A stretch of 64,000 bases of DNA, taken from assembly GCA_016839245.1 (NCBI GenBank), contig JAEOUN010000051.1, positions 12,666 through 76,665 on the forward strand. The letters run 5' to 3'. Below are positions 24,682-34,557 of the stretch, piece by piece; positions within the stretch are counted from its first letter, which is position 1, and the number at the start of each line of letters is the position of its first letter. The stretch is from Candidatus Thorarchaeota archaeon. Lineage in GTDB: Archaea > Asgardarchaeota > Thorarchaeia > Thorarchaeales > Thorarchaeaceae. Below the pieces are notes generated by a model. It was not told where the DNA came from and did not search any database. It worked only from the letters and a program-made list of their open reading frames with translations. Both the position numbers and the translations under genes were made by a program.

Positions 24682-25725
24682 TCACCCAAGTGCCTTGATC
24701 TTTCGTCTATATTTTGCATATGTTGCATAATCAACATACGTCTTTCGCGCTATGTAATCATCCACTGTTGGGACTTCTCCGCGCCTTTCTTCAATTGCAT
24801 CTTCAACGCGAATTGAAAACGCATCACTTCCTGCACCTGAACCATAGGCGACAACAAAGATTCTTGATCCTGGTTTTGCGATGTCCAATATTCTTGCTAG
24901 CCCTATCATCGCTGAACCAGAGTAGGTATTTCCAATCTGGCGAACTACCAAGCTATCTTCAAGCTTCTCTTTTGGAACTCCAAACTGCTTGCCCATAGCT
25001 ACTGGAAACTTGCCATTGGGCATATGAAATACAAAATAATCATAATCGTCTATTGTCGTATTTGTTTTCTTCAATAATAATTCTGTACCCTGTCCAACAT
25101 GTCTGAAGTATGCTGGTTCACCTGTGAACCTCGCTCCATGACTTGGAAAGTCCTCTCCCTCTCGACGCCAGAAGTCGGGAGTGTCCGTGGTAAAGGATAC
25201 AGTATCTTCAATTGTTGCAATGAGATTTTCAGAGCCAATCAAATATGCTGCTCCTCCTGCTGCTGCTGAATACTCCAAGGCATCACCAGGTCTGCCCTGA
25301 GCAGTATCGGCCCCAATTGCTAGTCCAATCTTTATCATCTTTGAGCTTACAAGTCCCATTGCTGTTTGTACTGCCGCAGTTCCTGCCTTACATGCGAACT
25401 CAAAATCAGCGCATGTCATTTGGTGTGAACATCCTATTGCCTCAGCGACTATTGTTCCTGTAGGCTTAACTGCATAGGGATGAGATTCGGATCCAATATA
25501 GACCGCTCCAATGTCAATAGGATCAATTTCTGCCATTTTAACAGCATTTCGTGCTGCTTCTACTGATATTGTAGCTACATCCTCATCAGGTCCAGGAACT
25601 GATTTTTCAAAAACGCCAAGTCCTGGTCCGATTTTTTCTCCATCCTCACCCCAGAGTTCGGCAATATCTGAGGTTTTTATTCGGTATCGTGGGACGTAAA
25701 CACCATAACCAACAATTCCAACCAT
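24682..25725 (-). CDS. Hydroxymethylglutaryl-CoA synthase
   Basis: 347 residues from ATG at 25725, which has SD AGGAGAA (complement of 25734-25740) 8 bases upstream; an in-frame TTG at 25749 is not needed. Adds acetyl-CoA to acetoacetyl-CoA, giving HMG-CoA for mevalonate and then archaeal lipids. Seen: Glu80 in GSESHPYAV, nucleophile Cys112 in [11 protein letters not shown], and His in [10 protein letters not shown] (about 232-241). First gene of the HMGS-thiolase-DUF35 operon. The archaeal type is shorter than eukaryotic HMGS. Confidence 0.94.
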   Translation of the reverse strand: MVGIVGYGVYVPRYRIKTSDIAELWGEDGEKIGPGLGVFEKSVPGPDEDVATISVEAARNAVKMAEIDPIDIGAVYIGSESHPYAVKPTGTIVAEAIGCSHQMTCADFEFACKAGTAAVQTAMGLVSSKMIKIGLAIGADTAQGRPGDALEYSAAAGGAAYLIGSENLIATIEDTVSFTTDTPDFWRREGEDFPSHGARFTGEPAYFRHVGQGTELLLKKTNTTIDDYDYFVFHMPNGKFPVAMGKQFGVPKEKLEDSLVVRQIGNTYSGSAMIGLARILDIAKPGSRIFVVAYGSGAGSDAFSIRVEDAIEERRGEVPTVDDYIARKTYVDYATYAKYRRKIKALG

Positions 25726-26025
25726 AGCAATTCTTCTCCTATAAAACAAATCGGTGAACGTCGAACTTCGCTACGTCATTATTTTATGAGTCGGCAGTCG
25801 TCGCTCTTATGAACATTGTGTTATTACCCATCAATCTGTAACGACTTTTACCGATTGTTTTCCATTTCCTTCGGGCATTGACGACACATTATAGATTGTC
25901 TTCTGCTATATATCACTAACGACATAACAACGATAATTGTTGATAATTGAATAGTACTTTGTCGAATTATATTGTTGTAATTAATCCTATAAGCATCTTC
26001 TTCAAGATGTATACTGGTTGCACAA
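25726..26025. other. Divergent intergenic region between HMGS and the ubiquitin-like gene
   Basis: 300 AT-rich bases. A TATA-like AATTATATTG at 25965-25974 and a hairpin CATCTT-CTTC-AAGATG (25994-26009) precede the plus-strand gene. The octamer GATAATTG occurs twice (25932-25950) and may be a binding site. No reading frame of note. Confidence 0.4.
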
Positions 26026-26220
26026 ATGTCAGATACTGGAAAAACAACTCAGATTCAACGAATTACTTTAACAGAATCAAAGACTGTGGCTGAGCTTCTT
26101 CTTGAGCTAAATCTCACAACTGACCATATTGTACTGGTCGATGGAAAACAGGTTCAATTGGACTTTCTGTTGCAAGAGGATGACAGTATAGTTATTCTTC
26201 CGAAAATTGCTGGTGGCTGA
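26026..26220 (+). CDS. MoaD/ThiS/Urm1-family ubiquitin-like protein
   Basis: 64 residues, ATG at 26026. Seen: a beta-grasp pattern (RITLTESKTVAELLLELNL, DHIVLVDGKQVQLDFLLQ, DDSIVILPKIAGG) ending in the Gly-Gly tail that is adenylated and thiocarboxylated, or conjugated, in this family. It could donate sulfur for molybdopterin, thiamine or tRNA thiolation, or act as a SAMP-type modifier. No E1 enzyme is adjacent. Its last 29 bases overlap the 3' end of the convergent PP-loop gene, so the two transcripts are antisense at their ends. Confidence 0.88.
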   Translation: MSDTGKTTQIQRITLTESKTVAELLLELNLTTDHIVLVDGKQVQLDFLLQEDDSIVILPKIAGG

Positions 26221-27100
26221 TTTTCTCAAGAATCTCATCCATGTTTAGTTGAATTGCTCGTTTACTTTCATTACGATAGCCTTCTACATGCTCTTTAATA
26301 GCCTGAATGAGCATTTTTGAAGTTCCCGAGCTGTATTGTGTTGCACGCTTTTGTAGTATCGCTATCTCTTCTGGTATTCCCATCATCACTGCTAACTTCC
26401 TAAACATCAGTTTCCTGGCTGGTGTTTGCTGGGGATCAATATTCATCACGGCTGGAATTGTCAGAGCACACGATACAAACTTTGGATGAAGATATGGAAA
26501 GAAAGGTCGAAGTTGATGGTATTCAATTACCTGACTATCGCGTTGAATGTTTGCTTCATCTGTGACTGAATAATCTCTCCAGAGGGCCTTTTCAACAGCT
26601 TCAGGGCCTTTATCAATAAACATGCTCTCATATCTTGCATAACCCCCAAACAATTCATCTGGTCCTTGTCCTGAGATCATTATCTCATACCCTTGCTTGC
26701 GAGCTTCCTGTGAAGCAAAAAAGAATGGAATAGCAATTTCCACATTCATTCTATCTGTCTTCTTTATCACTTGCATTATGCAATGAAGGGTTTTCCACAA
26801 ATTCTCAGAATCTATTCGTACTTCGACTAAATCCAATGATAATGCATGTGCTGATTTCTTGGAAATTATTGCATCGTGAGTGTTCTCACATCGCGCTGTT
26901 ATTAATAACACATCTTTGCAATGCTGTTTTGCAAGAAGCGCAGCAAGAGAACTATCAACACCTCCTGAGAATAGAACAGCGCATCTGTTTATCCCCTCAA
27001 GGTGTCTAAATGATTCATGCAAATGGATTTGCAATTCTGCAAGTTTTTTTTGAGGATCCGCATCTCTCTGAATTGCAGGTCGTTCTGTAATTTTTAACAT
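26192..27100 (-). CDS. Stand-alone asparagine-synthetase-type PP-loop ATPase
   Basis: 302 residues, ATG at 27100. Seen: PP-loop FSGGVDSSLAALLA (about 44-57), GQGPDELFGGYARYES (about 144-159) as in AsnB synthetase domains, and a C-terminal helical region (TPARKLMFRKLAVMMGIPEE). There is no N-terminal glutaminase domain, so it either uses ammonia or another nitrogen/sulfur donor, or needs a separate amidotransferase. It converges on and overlaps the ubiquitin-like gene, so a joint role such as sulfur or nitrogen transfer from a thiocarboxylate is conceivable (inference). Family confident, substrate unknown. Confidence 0.85.
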   Translation of the reverse strand: MLKITERPAIQRDADPQKKLAELQIHLHESFRHLEGINRCAVLFSGGVDSSLAALLAKQHCKDVLLITARCENTHDAIISKKSAHALSLDLVEVRIDSENLWKTLHCIMQVIKKTDRMNVEIAIPFFFASQEARKQGYEIMISGQGPDELFGGYARYESMFIDKGPEAVEKALWRDYSVTDEANIQRDSQVIEYHQLRPFFPYLHPKFVSCALTIPAVMNIDPQQTPARKLMFRKLAVMMGIPEEIAILQKRATQYSSGTSKMLIQAIKEHVEGYRNESKRAIQLNMDEILEKISHQQFSEE

Positions 27101-27158
27101 TTAGACCATGAATCCTCTGTATTTCCTAATTCTAAGACGTCCGAAGAATCAAATTATG

Positions 27159-27563
27159 TTATTTGCCAGAGGGTACGTTTTGAAGCATGACCTGGTTCAC
27201 GCCTGTAATCTTGTTTAATCTCTCCTCTAATGACTTGACTTCTACGGACAACTGCTGTGGTGTGAAGTAACATTCATAGAAACATTGATCCGCAGCTTGA
27301 CAAATTCCGCTAGTAAAGAGAATATCTTCAAGTCCAACTTCCATAAATACCATGGTTAATTCTTCTAAGAAACTCTTACTCAACTTATCAATTACAAGTT
27401 TCAGATACATAACACGCTCGCTATCGACAGGGTATAGTTTTACATTGCCGTCTTTCATCACAAGAATAGTGAGGCCATATTCATGACCTATCTTCTCAAC
27501 AAATTCTGCAGGTAGAGTGATTTTATCACCTTTCTCAATCTTTAGGACTCTTGCTTGAGTCAT
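27159..27563 (-). CDS. AbrB/SpoVT-type DNA-binding regulator
   Basis: 134 residues from ATG at 27563, where the domain begins; a GTG at 27602 would add 13 residues. Seen: a swapped-hairpin AbrB domain at about 1-45 (ARVLKIEKGDKITLPAEFVEKI, in two parts ARVLKIEKGDK and ITLPAEFVEKIG), then a C-terminal region with three cysteines (GICQAADQCFYECYF) and a helical tail (LSVEVKSLEERLNKITGV). AbrB proteins are dimeric DNA-binding regulators or antitoxins. The Cys-rich part might sense metal or redox state (inference). It lies upstream of the asparagine-synthetase-like gene. Confidence 0.8.
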   Translation of the reverse strand: MTQARVLKIEKGDKITLPAEFVEKIGHEYGLTILVMKDGNVKLYPVDSERVMYLKLVIDKLSKSFLEELTMVFMEVGLEDILFTSGICQAADQCFYECYFTPQQLSVEVKSLEERLNKITGVNQVMLQNVPSGK

Positions 27564-27652
27564 ATCGCCCTTGTTCAATTGTTTCTGCCTCCGGACAGTC
27601 ACTTGGGCTCAATACCTAGCTAGATTATATCTCTTACGGGAGATGCACAAAA

Positions 27653-29233
27653 TCAATCTTTTCTTGTAAACCATCTTCGAATTTTCGCAATTGCCTCACT
27701 CTCTGGCTTTTTTACCTCATGCAGAGACCAGCATCTATCTTGACTACTATCAAATTCGAGAAACGCCACTTCTCCTTCAGATCTTATTCTTTCCATCTCT
27801 TGTAGTTGCCCATTTAGCCATGCTTTTCGTGAGATAGGCATTCTTGAAGTTGCCTGGTCGAATAAAGTTGGATGGAGATCAAAAATCAAAGCACGTTCCT
27901 TCATGTATTCAAGAACTCCCTCTTGAAGAGTAGGACTGATCTTTTCCCTATCTGTAAAGAATGAGGCTGCTACGGACATATTCGGAAATTTCTCAGGAAG
28001 ATTAAGCGCGAACTTGAAGGAGCGATTGAATTTCGAAATATGAGTAGCTGCATCTAGGAACAGGATAGTTTCAGGTTTTCCTTCAAACTCATCTTCCGAA
28101 ATATCGATCGAACTATTGGCCAATTTTTCATCTTTATCAATCATTGATTGTATTAATTTGTCAGTGACAGGTGGAAGATCTTCTTCATTGATGTCTTCCA
28201 GTGCTTCATAATTCATATTATCATCAGAGTAATCCTGTTTTGTTTTTTCTTGTTCTTTTAAATCACCAATAGTTCTAGGTCGTCTATTTGGAGGTATATA
28301 TCCAATTTCCTCTACAAGATATTGAAGAATCAAAGGAAGAAAGAGATCGTATAATGTTCCTCTTGTTTCAGTGATTAATAGAATAGTCTTGAACGAGCTT
28401 GCAGATTCAATTAATCCTGATTTATAATCCTCTGAATCATCAAAGAACTTCATCAGGTTCTCTTCAGAATATGCCTTTGTGACTCGCTCTGTCCATTCCT
28501 GATAGACTTCTTTCATTTCTTGTTTTCTACGATCTTTGACGAGATTCATGAATTTTCCAAGATATTTTACTCCACGACTAACAGCTGTAGTAGGACTAAT
28601 GAAAACAGTCATGAGTCCAACTGCTTCTCCTGCATATTCACTTACATCAGTACTTCGAATTTTCCCCATAACTTCTTCTGTCAAAGATGGTGGACCAAGT
28701 TTTTCTACAAGTACTTGAATCATACCTGCGATGTCCTCAAAAGATGCATCAGCCGGTCCAATATCTTCTCCAATTGGTGACGCATCCGATAGTACCTCTG
28801 CAAAGATGTTAGGTCTCTTGATTAACCATTTTAGTGGTATTTTGAAAGACTGATAGTCATGAAGCCAGGTTATCTCAGAATCCTTAGAGCCAAAGTAAAA
28901 CTTGGTTGAATCTGGGAAAAGGCCATCAAAAATTCTCATAAACTGGTCAAAACCAGGCTTTGTACTAAGACCCATCTCTTCCTTTTCCATTGCATCTACT
29001 ACCAGAATTAGGCTTGTTTCCTTTCTTTGTGCCAGTTTTCCCATTGTTAAAATGACTTGCTTCGGTGAGAGATAGATTAGATCACTTTCAGCATAAGGTG
29101 CATCATAAAAGGAAAATAATCCTAATCGTTTCCAAGGCTTTTTTGACAATTTTGAATTTGCCAGATGTGTGAACCATTCATAACTACGTTGATACCTTGG
29201 AATTGATTCATCATCAGTATTGGTAAATGCCAT
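27653..29233 (-). CDS. Uncharacterised 526-residue cytosolic protein
   Basis: Not recognised. Start taken at ATG 29233, 8 bases after SD AGGTG (complement of 29241-29245); GTG at 29242 lies in that SD. Seen: three parts. Residues about 1-170 look like an alpha/beta domain with short hydrophobic strands (TSLILVVDAMEKEE, KFYFGSKDSEITWL). About 170-320 is helical (EDIAGMIQVLVEKLG). About 320-400 is low-complexity and acidic, and 400-526 is again alpha/beta (PETILFLDAATHI, NMSVAASFFTDREK) and ends in a basic tail. The two alpha/beta parts may be related to each other. No transmembrane helix, signal or catalytic motif. Confidence 0.75.
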   Translation of the reverse strand: MAFTNTDDESIPRYQRSYEWFTHLANSKLSKKPWKRLGLFSFYDAPYAESDLIYLSPKQVILTMGKLAQRKETSLILVVDAMEKEEMGLSTKPGFDQFMRIFDGLFPDSTKFYFGSKDSEITWLHDYQSFKIPLKWLIKRPNIFAEVLSDASPIGEDIGPADASFEDIAGMIQVLVEKLGPPSLTEEVMGKIRSTDVSEYAGEAVGLMTVFISPTTAVSRGVKYLGKFMNLVKDRRKQEMKEVYQEWTERVTKAYSEENLMKFFDDSEDYKSGLIESASSFKTILLITETRGTLYDLFLPLILQYLVEEIGYIPPNRRPRTIGDLKEQEKTKQDYSDDNMNYEALEDINEEDLPPVTDKLIQSMIDKDEKLANSSIDISEDEFEGKPETILFLDAATHISKFNRSFKFALNLPEKFPNMSVAASFFTDREKISPTLQEGVLEYMKERALIFDLHPTLFDQATSRMPISRKAWLNGQLQEMERIRSEGEVAFLEFDSSQDRCWSLHEVKKPESEAIAKIRRWFTRKD

Positions 29234-29311
29234 GGGATACACCTAGTAGAATTGCCTTAATTGGCCTTATGGATTCACTACCTTTAGAGGCGTGATAAAG
29301 TTTTGTTTCTA

Positions 29312-30508
29312 TTAGTCTGTTCTAAGGGCAACAATTGCCATAATCGCAGATGCAACTATAATTCCTACAAGTAAGAAAAGTCTCCAGTCGAAAATGAATC
29401 CGGTTGGCGTGTTTGGATCAGCTGAAGATGCAAGAATATTTGCTGCATTTCCTAGTATGTTTAGGAGTTCACAAGATTGCCCCGCGTAGACTAGATTCCC
29501 ACTGGTTGCGCCAGGTATGAATCCCCAAGAACCATCCTCAACTTGACAGCTGAGAATGAAATCAATAACAGCACTACTGTTTACAGAAGAGATGCGATCA
29601 AATTGATCTAGAGCTTTAAGAGCATAGTATGTGCTATAGAAGTTTGGATCACCAGTTTCTTCTCCTTCTTCAAATCCACCTGAGAAAGTAGAATCGTCTG
29701 CTTGTATAATCTGTCTCTCGAGAATCCAATTCATTGTAGCTTGGATACCTGAAACTGTTGTAATGCTAGGCAATAGATTAAGAGCCATCACTGCCGATGC
29801 TGACGCAGATACTGAAGGCATGTCATCATCAGGACTTATTTTGTACGCATCACCTACTTTGCAATCATTAATCCATTCGATGGTTGCAGTTTCATTCCTG
29901 AGCCAACTCCATGCATCAAGACTGGAGTCGTACAAATCAAGCATATTAATGATGAATAAAGCTTGAAATGTTGACATCATATCTGGATCACTATCAGGAG
30001 TACTACTAAATCCTCCCATGTCTGATTGAGTTTTGTTAACATAAATGATGATACCTTCTGTATCAATATCAATATCTGTGATTCCCGGATAATCTGAGTC
30101 TTTCAATATATCAAGAAGAATAATTCCCATGTATGTCATCTTCATGGTAACTGGACCAAGGAGATATTCACTAAATCCTCCATACCTTGCGTCGTCCAGG
30201 TCATCACCTTCATTTGATGTCCATTGCCTGTCAATCAAAGCATCTAGTGCTTTTGTTATATTAATCGGCGGTGGTTTATTATCAAGAATACCAAGTTCGT
30301 TCAATGCCAGAATTGCACCGTATGTTGCATCCACTCGAACAACATCATCAGATGGTGGACTATATCCTCCTCTCTCAACGTCATATCTACCATTGATGTA
30401 GGCTCTAAGAGTATCTGATCTACTTGATGCAGACACATTCTGTGTAGAAGCTGCCAACAATACTAGCATGAATGCAAATGCGATTGTAATTACCTTGGTT
30501 CTTTTCAT
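29312..30508 (-). CDS. Secreted, membrane-anchored alpha/alpha-barrel protein with prenyltransferase-type repeats
   Basis: 398 residues from ATG at 30508 (MKRTKVITIAFAF); an upstream TTG is unnecessary. Seen: a signal peptide (1-26), repeated motifs of the prenyltransferase/squalene-cyclase barrel (ERGGYSPPSDD, ARYGGFSEY, MGGFSSTPDSD, SGGFEEGEETG, DGSWGFIPG) each followed by a helix with YxAL or similar, and a C-terminal transmembrane helix (WRLFLLVGIIVASAIMAIVAL) with a short basic tail. The barrel is therefore outside the cell on a membrane anchor. It resembles cobalamin- or protein-binding toroids more than an enzyme, since no catalytic Asp-rich motif is seen. Confidence 0.82.
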   Translation of the reverse strand: MKRTKVITIAFAFMLVLLAASTQNVSASSRSDTLRAYINGRYDVERGGYSPPSDDVVRVDATYGAILALNELGILDNKPPPINITKALDALIDRQWTSNEGDDLDDARYGGFSEYLLGPVTMKMTYMGIILLDILKDSDYPGITDIDIDTEGIIIYVNKTQSDMGGFSSTPDSDPDMMSTFQALFIINMLDLYDSSLDAWSWLRNETATIEWINDCKVGDAYKISPDDDMPSVSASASAVMALNLLPSITTVSGIQATMNWILERQIIQADDSTFSGGFEEGEETGDPNFYSTYYALKALDQFDRISSVNSSAVIDFILSCQVEDGSWGFIPGATSGNLVYAGQSCELLNILGNAANILASSADPNTPTGFIFDWRLFLLVGIIVASAIMAIVALRTD

Positions 30509-30807
30509 ATAGACATCCCGGGTCAAATTTAATGTAGCTGAGAAGGTTGGCTCAGCGTGGTGTGAGTCGGACTGGGGGTCGGTTATTAACGTTTCCCCCT
30601 TTCAATAGTCGTACTAACCCGTTGAATTTTCAGAATAAAATAACTGCTTCTATCATTTAGACATACTGATAAGACAATGTCTTCATATTATTACTTGGCA
30701 GTCGATGAGGCCAAAACTATAATCGGAGCATTTGCGATGACGAAACGGTGAGCAGCTGAGACTTGCCTCTCTTCATTTACATGCTAAATACCAATTGGAT
30801 CAAGTTA

Positions 30808-31812
30808 CTATGCATACCCAATAGGTCCTCGTTGAATTCTACGAATGTAAGAATATGCAGAATCTGCAGCAATTGCCCCATGACCTACTGCAACAGCAAT
30901 TTGCTTCATTGATTCAACTACATCTCCTGCTGCAAATACGCCTGGTATATTCGTTGCCTGTTTTGCATTCACAAATATCTCTCCGCGCTCATTTGTTTCT
31001 ACGCCTATGCTCTTCGCTAGAGCACTCTCTGGTTTAGAACCAAGTGCAATGAATACACCATCAATTTGAAGTGAATTCTGTTCCTTTGTTTTTAGATTCT
31101 CCAATACAAGTTCCTTGACAAGATCATCGCCTTTAATTTCCTTGACAATGGTATTCCAAAGAATCTCAACATCTGAATTGAAGATATAATCCTGAACGAT
31201 TTTCTCTGCACGGAGTTCATCTCTTCTGTGGATGAGATAGACTTTCTTTGTGACTTCTGTGAGATATAATGCCTCAGTGACAGCAGTATTTCCCCCGCCG
31301 ACAACAGCAACCGTCTTGTCTCTGAATAATGGGCCGTCACATGTGGCGCAGAATGAAACACCTCGACCTGTAAGCATCTCTTCTCCCGGCGCATTCAGAT
31401 GTTTGTGTCCTCCCCCAGTAGCCATGATAATCGCTTTTGCTCGATATACGCCACGACGTGTATCTAGAAGAAAATCACCATTTTCTCCTTCTCTCTCGAT
31501 GCTTCGTACATCAGTGATTTCCTTAATGATTGCACCAGATTTCTTCACTTGTTCTTTCATCTTATTTGCTAGGTCAATACCGACAATGAAGGTGTAACCC
31601 GGATAATTCTCTATTCCAGGACTTGTAGCTTGAGCCCCGCCTAAGACTTTAGATTCGAGTAATAATGTCTTTAATCCATATCTGGCTCCGTATATGGCCG
31701 CTGTCATCCCCGCAGGACCGCCACCAATCACGATTAATTCATAATCCAAGTCTTCTGTCAATTTTCTTCTCTCCGTCGATTTTGTCCCATTTAGTATGAT
31801 ATCAAGACACAT
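30808..31812 (-). CDS. trxB: Thioredoxin reductase
   Basis: 334 residues. Moves electrons from NAD(P)H through FAD to thioredoxin-like proteins. Seen: FAD motif IGGGPAGMTAAIYGARYG (29-46), redox pair CATC at 155-158, nucleotide site VVGGGNTAVTEALYLTE (about 170-186) with HRRDELRAEK giving the NADPH-type arginines, and C-terminal GVFAAGDVVE. The N-terminus has about 20 residues before the first strand, more than usual; ATG at 31812 is the only good start codon. It follows the P-loop gene by 10 bases and is probably co-transcribed. Confidence 0.95.
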   Translation of the reverse strand: MCLDIILNGTKSTERRKLTEDLDYELIVIGGGPAGMTAAIYGARYGLKTLLLESKVLGGAQATSPGIENYPGYTFIVGIDLANKMKEQVKKSGAIIKEITDVRSIEREGENGDFLLDTRRGVYRAKAIIMATGGGHKHLNAPGEEMLTGRGVSFCATCDGPLFRDKTVAVVGGGNTAVTEALYLTEVTKKVYLIHRRDELRAEKIVQDYIFNSDVEILWNTIVKEIKGDDLVKELVLENLKTKEQNSLQIDGVFIALGSKPESALAKSIGVETNERGEIFVNAKQATNIPGVFAAGDVVESMKQIAVAVGHGAIAADSAYSYIRRIQRGPIGYA

Positions 31813-31822
31813 ATCCGCTTAA

Positions 31823-32689
31823 TTATTTCTTTGCTGTGTATTGACTAATTCCCAATGTCTTCAGATGAGATGCATCCAATCCTTTTCCAGGGCTAATCTC
31901 TACTCTCGAAGATGGCTTAAGAAGGTCTGAGATTCTACCAAAAGTAACCTCCCTGATTGGCAAAGTGTTTCTCTTTGACAAATACGATGCTTTTCGAAAT
32001 CTCTCTGGGTCATAGCCAAAAACATGTCCTGGACTCACAGCAAGAACATAATCTGCACTCTGAAGATGATCCCATGGCCATGTTGAATCATTAAATGACT
32101 CTATAATCACAGTGTCTGCTTGTTTCTCTATATGCGCAAAAGATTCTGAAACATATTTTTCATAATGAAGATCCTCAAATTCTTGAAAGTCTTGTAAGTT
32201 CTCTACTGAGAGAACACTGACTCCTTCAGTAAGCTTCCCTACTTCATCATAACCAATTATCACGTTTCCATTCTCAATTAGTGAGTCTGCAATGAGTACT
32301 GTTGAATCACTCTTGTTATCTTTGGGAAAACTAAAGCGTTGCATTACCAAAACTGCACTTGACCCGCCAATCCCTAGCATGCCATTGATATTTTGAAGTG
32401 GTCTTTCAATCCGCGCTGGGACAAAAAGACTATGAATTGGATTCGTTAGTACACCTGGAGTGGTCAATCCAAGATTCTTCTTCATGATTGTCGCATCCTT
32501 TGATACCAGCTCTCCAATCTCAAGACAATACTTTGTGTGTTCATAATTGTACCAATAATTGTGTCCGCTTATTGGTTTAAAGTATTCAATTGATTGACCA
32601 GAATCTTTGAGAATTTTACCCAGTTGCATTGCAATGTGCGTCTTTCCTGAGTCAAAGCTATTTGTACCTACTATCAATATTCTGGACAT
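31823..32689 (-). CDS. P-loop NTPase, dethiobiotin-synthetase-like fold
   Basis: 288 residues from ATG at 32689 (MSRILIVGTNSFDSGKTHIA). A longer frame back to 32737 would start inside the thermosome terminator and is rejected. Seen: Walker A GTNSFDSGKT at 8-17, as in dethiobiotin synthetase and CobQ-type enzymes, an acidic/aromatic region around KPISGHNYW, and TVIIESFNDSTWPW (about 193-206), the Walker-B/Mg region. The C-terminal part (SSRVEISPGKGLDASHLKTLG) is unassigned. Related archaeal proteins are annotated only as predicted ATPases. It lies between the thermosome and trxB. Confidence 0.75.
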   Translation of the reverse strand: MSRILIVGTNSFDSGKTHIAMQLGKILKDSGQSIEYFKPISGHNYWYNYEHTKYCLEIGELVSKDATIMKKNLGLTTPGVLTNPIHSLFVPARIERPLQNINGMLGIGGSSAVLVMQRFSFPKDNKSDSTVLIADSLIENGNVIIGYDEVGKLTEGVSVLSVENLQDFQEFEDLHYEKYVSESFAHIEKQADTVIIESFNDSTWPWDHLQSADYVLAVSPGHVFGYDPERFRKASYLSKRNTLPIREVTFGRISDLLKPSSRVEISPGKGLDASHLKTLGISQYTAKK

Positions 32690-32701
32690 CGTGCAAATCC
32701 T

Positions 32702-32736
32702 CGAAAAAAGAGAATGTGTGGAGCCTTGCGGCTCCA
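32702..32736 (-). terminator. Terminator of the thermosome gene
   Basis: TGGAGCC (32719-32725), loop TTGC, GGCTCCA (32730-32736): a perfect 7-bp stem. On the minus strand it is followed by a T-rich run (complement of GAAAAAAG, 32703-32710). Confidence 0.75.
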
Positions 32737-32754
32737 TATACTTTTGATTTGATA

Positions 32755-34425
32755 TTACATCATTCCAGGCATGCCGCCCATTCCGCCCATGCCGCCCATT
32801 CCACCCATGCCACCTTCAGCACCTGGAGGTGGACCGGATGTTGCTTTTGCAGCAATGACATCATCGATTCTGAGAATCATCTGCGCTGCTTCTGCAGCAG
32901 AACGAATGGCTTGACTCTTAACACGAGATGGCTCAATGACTCCTGCCTTCATCATGTCAGTACTCTTGCCTTTTGTGACATCGACACCAAACCACATACC
33001 CGTTTCTGATGAGTGGTCTTTGTTCAGGTCAGCAAGGATGTCAATGGGATCATGACCCCCATTCTCGGCGAGTGTCTTTGGAATGATACGTAATGCTTCA
33101 GCGAAGGACTCGATTGCTAGCTGCTCACGGCCGCCAACCTTATTGGCATATGATTCAAGGCGTTTGGCAATCTCAGCTTCGGTCGAACCACCACCTGCGA
33201 CATAAGTACCATCCTCGATGACGTTTCTGACTACGCAGAGTGCATCATGCATGGCTCTATCTGCTTCATCAACTACGTGCTCAGTGCCACCACGGATGAC
33301 AATAGAAACAGCTTTTGGATCTTTACAATCCTTAACATAGACGAGCTTGTCGTCACCAATTCTGACTTCTTCAACAATTCCAGCAGATCCAAGACTATCG
33401 GCACTTAGCTCCTCCAGGCTTGTTGCGATTGATGCACCAGTAGCTTTTGCTAATTTTTCAAGTGTGCTCTTTTTCGCCCTGCGAATTGCAACAATGCCTT
33501 CCTTTGCTAAATAGTGTTGAGCAACATCATCAATGCCTTTTTGGCAAACAAGTACATTAGCTCCCGATGCAATGATTTTATCAACCATGTTCTTGATCAT
33601 ACGTTCTTCTTCATTCAAGAATGCTTGAATTTGCTCAGGACTGTCAATCTTAATCTCTGCATCAAACTCAGTCTTTTCAACCTCCAATGCTGCATTAACG
33701 AGAGCAATCTTTGCTTTCTCTAACTTCCTCGGCATTGAAGCGTGTACAATCTCTTTGTCAATGACCATACCTGTGACTAGCTCGGTTTCAGTAAGGCTCT
33801 TGCCCTGTTTCTTGATGACTTCAATCATATCAATATCTGCTTTCATTGTGCCATCAGCACGTTTCTCAGCAATTTGGAGAATTGCATCAACAGCAATCTT
33901 TGCGAAATGGTCTCTTGCACCAACTACTGACTTACTGTTCATTGAGGTTGAAGCGATTCCAGTTAGGACTTTTTTATCCATTCCTTCCATGGAAACTGCA
34001 ATGTCCTTGAGTATTCTAGTCGCTTCCTCAGCAGCTTTTTGATAGCCGCCAACAAGAATTGTTGGGTGAATCTTTTTCTCAAGTAGCTCCTGTGCTCTCT
34101 TGAGTAATTCGCCAGCAATAATAACTGAGGTGGTTGTACCATCACCAGTTTCTTGGTCCTGACTCTTTGCCACCTCAACAAGCATCTTGGCTGCTGGGTG
34201 CTGAACATCAATCTCTTTCAGAATTGAAGCACCATCGTTTGTAATCGTCACATCTCCAAGACTGTCAATGAGCATCTTATCCATGCCACGTGGACCTAGA
34301 GTGGACTTTACAGCATCAGAGATGACAATACCGGCCATGATATTGTTCTGTTGTGCGGATTTACCGCGCGTTCTTGAAGTACCCTCCTTAAGGATGAGGA
34401 CGGGTGTTCCAGACAACTGTGCCAT
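32755..34425 (-). CDS. thsA: Thermosome subunit (group II chaperonin)
   Basis: 556 residues. Forms the double-ring ATP-driven folding machine of archaea, homologous to CCT. Seen: [14 protein letters not shown] (about 44-57), the nucleotide motif GDGTTTSVI (about 95-103), [10 protein letters not shown] and lid region 200-290, [13 protein letters not shown] (about 408-420), and the Gly-Met-rich tail with repeated GGM ending PGMM. Full length. It has its own promoter with paired repeats (34502-34557) and a terminator. Confidence 0.97.
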   Translation of the reverse strand: MAQLSGTPVLILKEGTSRTRGKSAQQNNIMAGIVISDAVKSTLGPRGMDKMLIDSLGDVTITNDGASILKEIDVQHPAAKMLVEVAKSQDQETGDGTTTSVIIAGELLKRAQELLEKKIHPTILVGGYQKAAEEATRILKDIAVSMEGMDKKVLTGIASTSMNSKSVVGARDHFAKIAVDAILQIAEKRADGTMKADIDMIEVIKKQGKSLTETELVTGMVIDKEIVHASMPRKLEKAKIALVNAALEVEKTEFDAEIKIDSPEQIQAFLNEEERMIKNMVDKIIASGANVLVCQKGIDDVAQHYLAKEGIVAIRRAKKSTLEKLAKATGASIATSLEELSADSLGSAGIVEEVRIGDDKLVYVKDCKDPKAVSIVIRGGTEHVVDEADRAMHDALCVVRNVIEDGTYVAGGGSTEAEIAKRLESYANKVGGREQLAIESFAEALRIIPKTLAENGGHDPIDILADLNKDHSSETGMWFGVDVTKGKSTDMMKAGVIEPSRVKSQAIRSAAEAAQMILRIDDVIAAKATSGPPPGAEGGMGGMGGMGGMGGMPGMM

Positions 34426-34501
34426 TTTAATCCCCTAATAATTTGTTTTTCTTCATGTACTACTTCATGACCTATTCCGAAATAGCACATTATTCATTTG
34501 C

Positions 34502-34557
34502 TAAAACTGTACAAGCACTTCGACTTGTACTTCTAATAAAACTGTGCTAGCACTTCG
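34502..34557 (-). promoter_or_regulatory. Paired 21-bp repeats in the thermosome promoter
   Basis: TAAAACTGTACAAGCACTTCG (one base at a time: 34502-34522) and a near-identical copy at 34537-34557 differ at two places. The first contributes GTACAAG, paired with CTTGTAC at 34524-34530; the second holds the palindrome GTGCTAGCAC (34544-34553). An AT-rich TTTTTTAAG on the minus strand (34559-34567) is a plausible TATA region, so the repeats would cover the start site, as expected for a heat-shock repressor. The same region precedes the plus-strand membrane genes. Confidence 0.55.

Noticed and set aside
30677..30751. 24-codon frame with VDEAKTIIGAFAM, slightly like the mini-protein motif
   Set aside because: Too short, no SD, match limited to E-A-x4-A-F.
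32690..32737. 16-residue N-terminal extension of the P-loop protein
   Set aside because: It is the translation of the thermosome terminator hairpin.
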